Source: QHWT01 sp963755695 (lineage in GTDB: Bacteria > Acidobacteriota > Vicinamibacteria > Vicinamibacterales > 2-12-FULL-66-21). Taken from it: a stretch of 64,000 nt of DNA. The notes beneath the pieces are model-generated. The model was given only the letters and a program-made list of their open reading frames with translations, was not told where the DNA came from and did no database searches. Every line of letters begins with the position of its first letter. Position 1 is the stretch's first letter. A program made the translations under genes and the position numbers. Positions 31,762 to 39,759 of the stretch are shown in pieces. The stretch covers positions 2,232,001 to 2,296,000 of the forward strand of contig CAVWLB010000010.1 of assembly GCA_963755695.1 (NCBI GenBank). The letters run 5' to 3'.

Positions 31762-32532
31762 TGGTTCACTCCGCTCGCGAGGAATCCGCCATCGACGACG
31801 ATCAGCTGTCCGGTCACGAACGTCGATGCGTCAGACGCGAGATACACCGCCGCGCCGACGAGCTCTTCGAGCCTGCCGAACCGTTTCATCGGCGTGCGGA
31901 GCAGACAACTCCTGCCCGCGCGGGCCGTCGAGCAGCTTCGCATTGAGATCGGTCCGGAACACGCCCGGCGCGATCGCGTTCACTGTCACGCCCTGAGGCG
32001 CCCATTCGACCGCCAGCGCCCGGGTGAGTCCGGCGACCGCCGATTTCGACGCGGTGTACGCGCTGACTTCGTGCAGGCCGACAAACGAGGACAGCGATGC
32101 GATGGCAATCAATCGTCCGCTCCGGCGCGCGATCATCGCCGGCGCAAACGCCTTGAACGCACGGAACGTCCCCATCAGGTTGACGTCCATGATGTTCTGC
32201 CACTCCTCCGTCGACATTTCGAGAGTCGGCGCGCGCTTGGTGATCCCGGCGCGGTCAGGACGATGTCGATCTGGCCGAAGCGCGCTGACGATTGCGTCGC
32301 GAAGCCGCTCCAGGGCGGCCTCGTCCGAGACGTCGGTCGGCAGCCGGAGCGTGCGGCGCCCGCGGCGCTCGATCTCCGCCGCGACCTCATTGACGAGCGG
32401 CTCACGCCGCGCGGTCGCGACCACGTCGGCGCCGGCATCGGCCAGGCCGAGCGCGAGCACCCGGCCAATGCCGCTGGTGCCGCCAATCACTGCCGCCGTC
32501 TTCCCCTGCAAGTCGAACAGATGTGCCGCCAT
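31758..32532 (-). CDS. SDR oxidoreductase, KduD / gluconate 5-dehydrogenase-like (two or three frame breaks)
   Basis: Classical short-chain dehydrogenase of about 255 residues. Seen: LFDLQGKTAAVIGGTSGIGRVLALGLADAGADVVATARR (NAD(P) TGxxxGxG-type motif), WQNIMDVNLMGTFRAFKAFAPAMIAR, GRLIAIASLSSFVGLHEVSAYTASKSAVAGLTRALAVEW (Ser, YxxxK), GVTVNAIAPGVFRTDLNAKLLDGPRG, and the end RFGRLEELVGAAVYLASDASTFVTGQLIVVDGGFLASG. First gene of the minus-strand operon. With the divergent IolB/KduI-type isomerase it would fit reduction of 2,5-diketo-3-deoxygluconate to KDG. Breaks near 32270 and 31900. Confidence 0.83.
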
Positions 32533-32650
32533 CGTGATTACTGGACCCTGCGCGGTTCCTCGTACATGATATCGATTTCATCGGCGCGCCGCCGGCGGCA
32601 GCCGGATGTTCGAAGCTACCAGAGCCGGAACTCGAGATTCAGGTGGATCG

Positions 32651-33442
32651 ATGCTGAACGAAACGCTTTACAGACAGCCACGCCAGGATGGCCTGCACGT
32701 GCTCCAGAGTCGCGGCTCGGGAGGCGCGCGCGAGATTACGACGTCGCGGCTCGTGCTCCGAGCGGGCGGAGAGGCGCATTACGAGTCTTCCGACGAGGAA
32801 ACGGTCATCGTCCTCCAGCAGGGGAAGGGGACCTTCAAAGCCGGCGGTCAGAACTGGACGGTCAGCCGGTCCGACGTCTTCACGGAGCGCGCGACCGCGC
32901 TGTATTTGCCGCCGGGAACGCCGCTCACCGTCCACGCCGACTCGCCGCTGGAGGCGGTTCTCGCCTCGACGCCGGCGGAGAAGGGCCTTCCTCCAACCCT
33001 TCTGACACCCGACGACGTCCGCGTCAACGCGCGCGGGCGCGACATCTACGCCCGTGAAGTGCACGACATTTTCGTCACCGACCCGCGCGCGCAGCGGATC
33101 ATGGTTGGCGAGACGTTCAACCCGCCCGGACACTGGAGCAGCTATCCGCCGCACAAGCACGATGGCAAGGACGGCGAGCCGGTGCTCGAGGAGGTCTACT
33201 ATTTCCGGATTGCGCCGTCGCAGGGCTTCGGCCAGCAGATGCTCTATACCGCCGACGGCGAGTGCGTCGCGCACGTCGTCCGCGACGGCGATGCGGTGCT
33301 GCTGCCCTACGGCTATCACCCGGTGTCGTCGCCGCCGGGCTACAGGCTGTATTACTTGTGGGCGATGGCGGGCGCGCAACGCAAGCTGGCGCTGCACGAG
33401 GATCCGGATCACAAGTGGATGCACGAAGCGCCGTCGGCGTGA
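32651..33442 (+). CDS. 5-deoxy-glucuronate isomerase / KduI-type (IolB-like)
   Basis: A 263-residue bicupin of the KduI/IolB family. Seen: an N-terminal cupin with TSRLVLRAGGEAHYESSDEETVIVLQQGKGTF, then MVGETFNPPGHWSSYPPHKHDGKDGEPVLEEVYYFRI, whose HKHD...E residues are the metal site, and HVVRDGDAVLLPYGYHPVSSPPGYRLYYLWAMAG. Sequence details are closer to IolB, but no other inositol genes (iolC, iolD) are present. The neighbours KduD-like SDR, Eda and KDG kinase suggest it works as the 5-keto-4-deoxyuronate isomerase of pectin/uronan breakdown. ATG 32651 has AGGTGGAT just upstream. Frame intact, unlike its neighbours. Confidence 0.8.
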   Translation: MLNETLYRQPRQDGLHVLQSRGSGGAREITTSRLVLRAGGEAHYESSDEETVIVLQQGKGTFKAGGQNWTVSRSDVFTERATALYLPPGTPLTVHADSPLEAVLASTPAEKGLPPTLLTPDDVRVNARGRDIYAREVHDIFVTDPRAQRIMVGETFNPPGHWSSYPPHKHDGKDGEPVLEEVYYFRIAPSQGFGQQMLYTADGECVAHVVRDGDAVLLPYGYHPVSSPPGYRLYYLWAMAGAQRKLALHEDPDHKWMHEAPSA

Positions 33443-33462
33443 ACGTCTAACCAGAATATGTA

Positions 33463-33481
33463 GGCGGTCTTTAGACCCGCC
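33463..33481. repeat. REP-like hairpin
   Basis: GGCGGTCT-TT-AGACCCGCC between the isomerase and aldolase genes, one bulged base. Preceded by ATGTA, as in the related copy at 12844. Confidence 0.6.
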
Positions 33482-33499
33482 GGCCGACGAGATCGACAT

Positions 33500-34181
33500 A
33501 TGCCAACACAGCCCACGAGTCTCGATGCCCGCGAAGCGGTCGTCCGCGCGATTCAGGATCTCGGCATCGTTGCCGTCATTCGAATGCGGGACCCCGCGAA
33601 GCTGCGCGCCGTCGTCGACGCCATCGCCGACGGCGGCGTCCGCGCGCTCGAAGTCACGATGACGGTTCCCGGCGCGGTGAGCTGATTCGCGAGCTGGCGC
33701 CGACGCTGCCGGAGGGTTTCCTGCTCGGTGCGGGCACCGTGACCGATGCCGCGACCGCGCACGCAGTCGCATCGATGCCGGCGCGCGCTTCGTCGTCAGC
33801 CCGGTGTTCCGGCGCGAAGTGATCGAGGCGTGCCACGAGCGCGGCGATTGCCGGTGGCGCCCGGCTGCTTCACGCCGACCGAGATTCTCGACGCGCACGA
33901 GGCGGGCGCCGACATCGTCAAGGTGTTTCCGGCGACGGCACTCGGGCCGCAGTACATCAAGGACGTGCGCGCGCCGCTGCCGCAGGTGAAGCTGATGCCG
34001 ACCGGCGGCGTCACGCCCGACAACGCCGGCGACTGGATTCGCGCCGGCGCCGTCGCGGTCGGCGTCGGATCGGCGCTGCTCGACGCCGCGGCGATCGAGA
34101 GCGGCCGGTTCGACGTGATCACCGCGAACGCGCGTCGCACGGTCGTCGAGAACGTCGCAGCGGCGAGAGTCCGCGAAGTGA
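33500..34181 (+). CDS. eda: 2-keto-3-deoxy-6-phosphogluconate aldolase (frame-disrupted)
   Basis: Cleaves KDPG to pyruvate and glyceraldehyde-3-phosphate. Seen: LGIVAVIRMRDPAKLRAVVDAIADGGVRALEVTMTVPGAV (active-site Glu), EGFLLGAGTVTDAATA, DAGARFVVSPVF, PVAPGCFTPTEILDAHEAGADIVKVFPATALGPQYIKDVRAPLPQVKLMPTGGV (Schiff-base Lys in IVKVFPA) and NAGDWIRAGAVAVGVGSALLD. Four indels. The inferred stop TGA 34179-34181 overlaps the kinase GTG. Confidence 0.9.
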
Positions 34182-35216
34182 CGCGCAACGGTCGATCACA
34201 TTCGGCGAGCTGATGCTGCGGCTCAGCCCGCCGGGATTCGAGCGGCTGCTGCAGTCGCCGTGCTGTGCGGCGACCTTCGGCGGCGGCGAAGCGAACGTGG
34301 CCGTCAGCCTGGCGCAGTTCGGCCTCGACAGCCACTACGTCACGCGACTGCCGGCCAACGCGATTGGCGATGCCGCGGTGCGCGCGCTGCGCGCTGAAGG
34401 CGTCGCGAACGGATTTCATCGCCCGCGGCGGCGAGTCGGATGGGCATCTACTTCACCGAGACCGGCGCAAGCCAGCGCGCATCGACCGTCCTCTACGACC
34501 GCGCGCATTCCGCGATCAGCGAGATGCCACCGGACGCGGTCGACTGGGATCGGGTGATGGCGGGCGCCGCGTGGTTCCACGTCACCGGGATCACGCCCGC
34601 GCTCGGCGACAACGGCAGCCGCCGCGACAGCGCGCCGTCGCGGCGGCAAAGCGCGCCGGCGCCCGAGTCAGCGTCGACCTCAATTACCGGAAGAAGCTGT
34701 GGAGCGAAGCGCAGGCGCAGGCCACGATGCGGCCGCTGATGCGCGACGTGGACGTCGTCATCGCCAACGAAGAAGACCTGCAGTGCGGTGCTCGGCGTTC
34801 GACGTCGAAGGCGCGGACGTCACCGCCGGCACGCTCGACGTCAAGGGCTTACCGTGAGGCCGCCGAGCGCGTCACCCGTGAGTTCGGCCCGTCGATGGTG
34901 GCGATCACGCTGCGCGAGAGCCTCTCGGCAAGCGACAACGGCTGGAGCGCGGTGCTGTGGGACGGCACGACCGGAACCCTGCATCAGAGCCAGCGCTACA
35001 TGGTGCGGCTGGTCGATCGGATCGGCGGCGGCGACAGCTTCGCCGCCGGCTTGATCTACGGCCTGGTCACGGGTCGACCAATCGACGCCGCGCTGCGCTT
35101 TGCCGTCGCGGCGAGCGCACTCGAAGCAGACCATTCCCGGCGATTTCAACCGCGTCAGCGTCGCCGAAGTGGACGCCCTCGCACAGGGAGACGCTTCGGG
35201 AAGGGTCAAACGCTGA
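34178..35216 (+). CDS. kdgK: 2-keto-3-deoxygluconate kinase, PfkB family (frame-disrupted)
   Basis: Phosphorylates KDG to KDPG for the aldolase just upstream. Seen: an N-terminus which, after removing two extra G, reads MTRNVITFGELMLRLSPPGF; then TFGGGEANVAVSLAQFGLDSHYVTRLPANAIGDAA, GIYFTETGASQRASTVLYDRAHSAISEMP, ARVSVDLNYRKKLWS, DVVIANEEDLQ, and the PfkB signature VDRIGGGDSFAAGLIYGLV with catalytic Asp. About eight indels. The 2-keto-3-deoxygluconate-type N-terminus (FGELMLRLSPPG) favours KDG kinase over other PfkB sugar kinases. Confidence 0.88.
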
Positions 35217-35221
35217 CTGAA

Positions 35222-35394
35222 GGTTGAAGATTGAAGACTGCAGATTCCAGATTGCAGACTGCCGACTGAAGATTTGCAGACTGCAGACTGAAGGTTGCGG
35301 ACTGTAGATTGCAGATTGTGGATTGCGACTGCAGATTGCAAGCCGAAGCCCGAAGCCCGAAGCCCGAAGCCCGAAGCCTGAAGCCCGAGCGCCT
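35222..35394. repeat. Low-complexity repeat tract (GATTGCAG- and CCGAAGCC-type)
   Basis: Two adjacent degenerate runs: units resembling GA(A/T)TGCAGA-CTGAAG (35222-35340), then five to six copies of the 8-mer CCGAAGCC (about 35341-35390). It separates the convergent kinase and DUF885 genes; no hairpin terminator or ORF is evident. Confidence 0.8.
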
Positions 35395-35406
35395 TCCTTC
35401 TTCCGC

Positions 35407-37173
35407 TTAGAACAGCTCTCCGGTCTCACCCAACATCGCTTTCCGGATCAGCGGCAGGGGCAGCGGGCCGAGCTTGATGAACGCATCGTGGAACGCCTGC
35501 AGGCTGTAGCGCTGTCCCTCCTTCGCCTTGTAGTCGTCCCGCAGCTTGAGAATCATCAGCTTCCCCATCGTGTAGTAGCCGTAAAGGGCGTCGGCGGTGC
35601 CGCGCTTGGCTTCGGATACCGCGACAGGATGCGGCTGGTGTCCTGCGGTCTCGAAGAGTTTGGTGGCCTGCTCGACGGTCATGCCCTCAGTGTGCAACTT
35701 GATGCCTGCGATGAACCGCACGTCACGAAGCAGTGCGTCCTGCAACTGCGCGAGACGATAACGCGGATCGTCGGCGTGAAAGCCTTCGTCGAGCATCATC
35801 TGCTCACAGTAATGGGCCCAGCCTTCCGAGTTCGTGGCGGCGCCGTAAACTTTCCGGACATCCGACGGGAACTGCTTCGCGTACAGGAACTGGAGATAGT
35901 GGCCGGGGTAGACCTCGTGGACCGAGACGTTGGCAATCGCGGCGCGATACCACTGCCGCATGAAGTCTGCCTGCTGGGCAGGTTTCCAACGCGGGTCCGG
36001 CAGCGTCATGTTGTAGAAACCCCGAAGTTTCGCCGTTTCAAACGGACCCGGTGTGTCCATCGACGCCGAGGTCGTCGATCGCATGAACGGCGGCGTCTCC
36101 TTCACGCGTGCCGGTTCGGACGATGGGATCGTCACGATGTGACGATCGATGATGAACTGGCGCAGCGAGTCGAGCGTGTTCTGGGTCGTCTCGAGGAGTG
36201 CTGACGGTGCCGGATGATCCGCCTGCAGCGACGCCAGGACCGCGTCCGCGGTCTTGGTTGGATCGATCTTCTTGGCGGTCTCCTGGAAGGCGGCTTCGTT
36301 CGTCTCGCGGTCCTTCTCGGCGATTGCCAGCAGCTGATCCAGCGGCAGGTCGATCATCTCGTTTGCCGCGAGCGCCTTGCGGTAGGTCTCCGCGCCGAAG
36401 GCGTAGGTGCCACTGGACTTCGGCAAAAGTTCCTTCTGCAGAAACGTCTTGTACTCCGTAAGCGCCGCGATCACGCCGTCGTTGCTCTTTTTGAATGCAC
36501 TCTGGAGGTCGGCCTCGGTCACCTCCTTGAAAGCCGCCGGAACGTCAGCCTTGAAAAAGCTGATGTTGCCGTCGATCTGCTCGATCGCGATTTCGGTGTA
36601 GATCCGCGGAGGACTCGCGAGATTTTCACGCGCCTGGGCCAATGCCGCCGGCATCTTCGTTTCACGATCGATCAGAGCCGCCAGCCTGTCGCGCGCCGGC
36701 GCGTAGGGGCGTTTCATGACGACGTAGGCCCCGTTGGTCACGCTGCTGCTGTAGAAATCCGGATCCTTCGTCCATTGTCTGATGACGTCGTTGCGAAGAA
36801 TCGCCGCATCGAAGGCGTGAAGCAGCTGCTCGCGATCGAGCTGGGCTTCGAGCGACAGTGTCGCCGGATCGATGGCAGAAACGCGGGCACGGAAGTCGGC
36901 GAACGCCTTCGACTCCCCGGCAATCGCGGACTGCGAGAGATCCTCGAACTGGCGATCGTAGGTATGGACGCCCAGATCGGTGGCGGCACTGGGATGGCGG
37001 CGGATGAAATCATCGATGGCGTCCCGCGCAATTGCGCGAAACGTCTGGTCGCCCGAACCGGCCGCGGACGCAGCCGTCGACGCCTGGTTCGACGGCGACT
37101 CCGGCGAATGGGAGCCGCAGGCCGCGACCGACACGCAAATCGCCACCGCGATTACGGTCCTCTTCTCACGCAT
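35407..37173 (-). CDS. DUF885 family lipoprotein, putative metallohydrolase
   Basis: A 588-residue protein with a lipoprotein signal (TVIAVAICVSVAAC, lipid-attachment Cys19) and a Ser/Ala-rich linker. The body is helix-rich DUF885. It carries HEVYPGHYLQFLYAKQFPS at about residue 419, a variant HExxxGH zinc motif, with a downstream Glu in ATNSEGWAHYCEQMMLDEG, the typical second part of the site. Other conserved stretches are YGYYTMGKLMILKLRDDYKAKEG and the C-terminal GPLPLPLIRKAMLGE. Peptidase or hydrolase activity is a family inference. ATG 37171-37173, 29 bases after the SppA stop, same strand. Intact. Confidence 0.85.
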   Translation of the reverse strand: MREKRTVIAVAICVSVAACGSHSPESPSNQASTAASAAGSGDQTFRAIARDAIDDFIRRHPSAATDLGVHTYDRQFEDLSQSAIAGESKAFADFRARVSAIDPATLSLEAQLDREQLLHAFDAAILRNDVIRQWTKDPDFYSSSVTNGAYVVMKRPYAPARDRLAALIDRETKMPAALAQARENLASPPRIYTEIAIEQIDGNISFFKADVPAAFKEVTEADLQSAFKKSNDGVIAALTEYKTFLQKELLPKSSGTYAFGAETYRKALAANEMIDLPLDQLLAIAEKDRETNEAAFQETAKKIDPTKTADAVLASLQADHPAPSALLETTQNTLDSLRQFIIDRHIVTIPSSEPARVKETPPFMRSTTSASMDTPGPFETAKLRGFYNMTLPDPRWKPAQQADFMRQWYRAAIANVSVHEVYPGHYLQFLYAKQFPSDVRKVYGAATNSEGWAHYCEQMMLDEGFHADDPRYRLAQLQDALLRDVRFIAGIKLHTEGMTVEQATKLFETAGHQPHPVAVSEAKRGTADALYGYYTMGKLMILKLRDDYKAKEGQRYSLQAFHDAFIKLGPLPLPLIRKAMLGETGELF

Positions 37174-37202
37174 CTTTTCGAAATCCTTCCCGGGGTGTTT
37201 GC

Positions 37203-38946
37203 TTATCTGACAAAGACGTTCGGCATCAGCGCGAGCGGTTCGCCGCGCCGGAATACTTGCAGCGGCGCCGCAAGCGCCTGCAGCATCTTTGGATTGCTGA
37301 AGCCGAGGAGCGATCCCAGCGTCGCGGCGCTGTCGGAGGAACCGAACGGATCCCGGATCACGTCGTAGAACGACTTCTTCGGCGGGTAGACGACGAGTTC
37401 CACCTCGGAGTCCTGCGGAATCTTTGCCCGCTGCTTCGCGAGCGCGACCGCGCGATCGAGCCCGCCGAGCTCGTCGACCAGGCCGATCTGCTTCGCCTGT
37501 CGGCCCGTCCACACGCGCCCCTGGCCGATGGCATCGATTCGCTCGGGGGTCGTGTTGCGTCCCTGCGCCGCTTTCTCGACGAACGTGTCGTAGGTGGCCT
37601 GCATGTTCTCAGCCACGCGGGCACGCTCTTCGGGCGAGAACGGCCGCACCGGCGAATACATCTCCGCGTATTTCCCCTGCGCGACTCCTTCCATGTTCAT
37701 CCCGAGCTTCTTCAGCGTGCCGTCGATCACGAATTTGGTGATGACGACGCCGATCGACCCCGTCAAGCGTGGACGGCTCGGCGACGATCGCGTGCGCCGG
37801 CATCGCAATGTAGTAGCCGCCTGACGCGGCGACATCGGACATCGAAGCGATCACCGGCTTCTGGTTCTTCGTCAACGCCACCTCGCGCCAGATCACATCG
37901 GAGGCGATAGCCGAGCCGCCGGGGCTATCGACGCGAAGCACGATCGCCTTCACGGAACTATCGGCACGCGCCTTGCGCAGGTACTCGACGATCGTATCGG
38001 AGCCGACCACGCCCTGGGGGGAATCGAGGTTGCTCTTGCCCGAGGCAATGATCCCGGCGGCATAAATGATCGCGATGCGGGGGCCGCGCCCGAGGCCCAG
38101 ACCGGACGCCGCCACCTGACGATACTCATTGAAATCAACGTACTGCGGCGTCACTGGCGACAGCTGGACCTTGTCGTCGATCTCGTCCTCGTAGGCGACA
38201 TCGTCGATGAGCCCGGCACGAAGCGCGTCCTCAGGAAGGAATGGACCGTGATCGATCAGCCCCTTCACCGCCGCCTCGCTCTTATGGCGCCCGTCGGCGA
38301 TCCCGCGCACGAGCTGTTCGTACAGATCGGTGTTCAGCGACTCCGCCATCTCCCGGTGCGCCGGGGTATAGCCGTGTTCGGTGAAGGTGTTCGAGGCGGT
38401 CTTGTACTCGCCGATGTGCAGCGCGTCGGGATACGCGCCAATCTTGTCGAGCGTGCCGCGTAGAAACAGCTCGTAGCTGGCGATGCCGGTGAGGTCCAGC
38501 GAGGCCGCCGGCATCAGGAACACCTTGTCGCACGCGGTCGCGAGATAGAATTCCTGCTCGCCGCCGTACTCCATGTAGGCGATGATCGGCTTGCCGGACC
38601 GCCGGAAGTCCACGACGGCGTCGCGCACTTCCTGCACCTTGCCCCACAGCGCCGCCGCGCCGGTTGGCTTGATGATGACGCTCGAGATCCGGCTGTCGAC
38701 CTTTGCCTTCCGCAGTGTTTCGACAATCGATCGGACCGTGGGCGGGGATTCGATGAATTGTCCCAGCACGCCTCCCGGTTCCATCTCCTCGAGATTTCCC
38801 GCGAGACGGACGACCAGCGTCGAGTGGCTCGCCACCTGGGGCTCGCGCCCGACAGCGCTATATAAGAGGAGCAGGCCGCCTGCGGACACGAAAACGGCCA
38901 GGACGATGAGAACGAGAACGAGCCAGACGCCGCGCCTGAGAGCCAC
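37203..38946 (-). CDS. sppA: Signal peptide peptidase SppA, 67K type (one frame break)
   Basis: Inner-membrane serine protease degrading cleaved signal peptides. Seen: N-terminal anchor GVWLVLVLIVLAVFVSAGGLLLLYS, first domain SVIIKPTGAAALWGKVQEVRDAVVDFRRSGKPIIAYMEYGGEQEFYLATACD (catalytic Lys region), second domain VKAIVLRVDSPGGSAIASDVIWREV and VIASMSDVAASGGYYIAMPAHAIVAEPSTLTGSIGVV (nucleophile Ser in AASGGYY). One extra T on the coding strand near 37768 (CTTGACGGGG for CTGACGGGG) shifts the frame. Both halves otherwise read perfectly, so this is probably an error. About 580 residues. Confidence 0.9.
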
Positions 38947-39041
38947 AGCTGTGCCTTTCCAAGAAACGAGTGACTTACTAGTGTAAAGCCGATCGAGATC
39001 GGCTCATGACTCACGACTCAGGGCTCATTGCGCTTCATGGC

Positions 39042-39100
39042 GCCGGGTCTAAAGACCCGGCCTCCACTGTTGTCCCCTGTAGTGCGGACCTTCAGGTCCG
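39042..39100. repeat. Two REP-like hairpins
   Basis: GCCGGGTCT-AA-AGACCCGGC (39042-39061, perfect 9-bp arms) and CGGACCT-TC-AGGTCCG (39085-39100, perfect 7-bp arms) lie in the 308-base gap between sppA and the response regulator. The rest of the gap shows nothing I can name. Confidence 0.75.
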
Positions 39101-39254
39101 GGCCGCCCTGTGCGCTGAGTCGCCGCCCGACTGGATACGATCCTGAAATCAGGTGTCGAAGTTGTAATCACATGCGAGTGGCCGCCTGATGGGAGATCTG
39201 CAGATTGTGGCGTAAATTCGCTGGCGTCACGCTTGCTGTGGACGGCCGCTACCA

Positions 39255-39677
39255 ATGCCTGCCCCCCACCCGACCCCCGTCCTCGTCGTCGAAGACGACG
39301 GCAATACGCTGAGCGGCTACATGGAATTCCTGGCGAGCGCCGGATTCAAGCCGACAGGTGTGGCGGACGCGAGGCACGCGCTGCCGATTGCGTTGTGCAA
39401 TCCACCCGACGTGGTCGTCACCGACATCTCGTTGCCAGGGATGAGTGGATTCGAGTTCGCGGCGGCGCTGCGCGCCGATGTCCGCACCCAGCACGTGCCG
39501 GTGATCGGACTCACGGCACACTGGACGCCGCAAGTACGCACGCGGGCGGCTGATGTGAAGATGCAAGCCGTTCTGTTGAAGCCGTGCATCCCGTCGCATC
39601 TGGTTGCGGAGGTAGAGCGGGTGCTCGGGCGTCCCATCAGATCGGCGCCGGAAGGGTCCGTCGCACATCGGCCGTAA
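39255..39677 (+). CDS. Single-domain response regulator
   Basis: A 140-residue receiver domain with no output domain. Seen: acidic pocket VVEDDG (E13-D14-D15), phospho-acceptor D57 in DVVVTDISLPGMSGFEF, switch residue T87 in VIGLTAHW, and conserved K109 in AVLLKPC. ATG at 39255. No kinase gene is adjacent, so it is an orphan CheY-like regulator whose partner cannot be read here. Confidence 0.9.
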   Translation: MPAPHPTPVLVVEDDGNTLSGYMEFLASAGFKPTGVADARHALPIALCNPPDVVVTDISLPGMSGFEFAAALRADVRTQHVPVIGLTAHWTPQVRTRAADVKMQAVLLKPCIPSHLVAEVERVLGRPIRSAPEGSVAHRP

Positions 39678-39759
39678 GCACGCACGCCCTCACCGCTCCC
39701 GTGTGTCATCCGGGTGCGGCGAGGGCGTGCGTGTGAAAACGAACGTGGCGAAGGTCAGT

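Noticed and set aside
36214..37368. 384-residue plus-strand frame opposite the DUF885 gene
   Set aside because: Antisense shadow of a well-supported lipoprotein gene; no domain.
37740..37790. sppA as a pseudogene
   Set aside because: A single extra base separates two otherwise perfect halves with intact catalytic residues; an error is more likely than decay.
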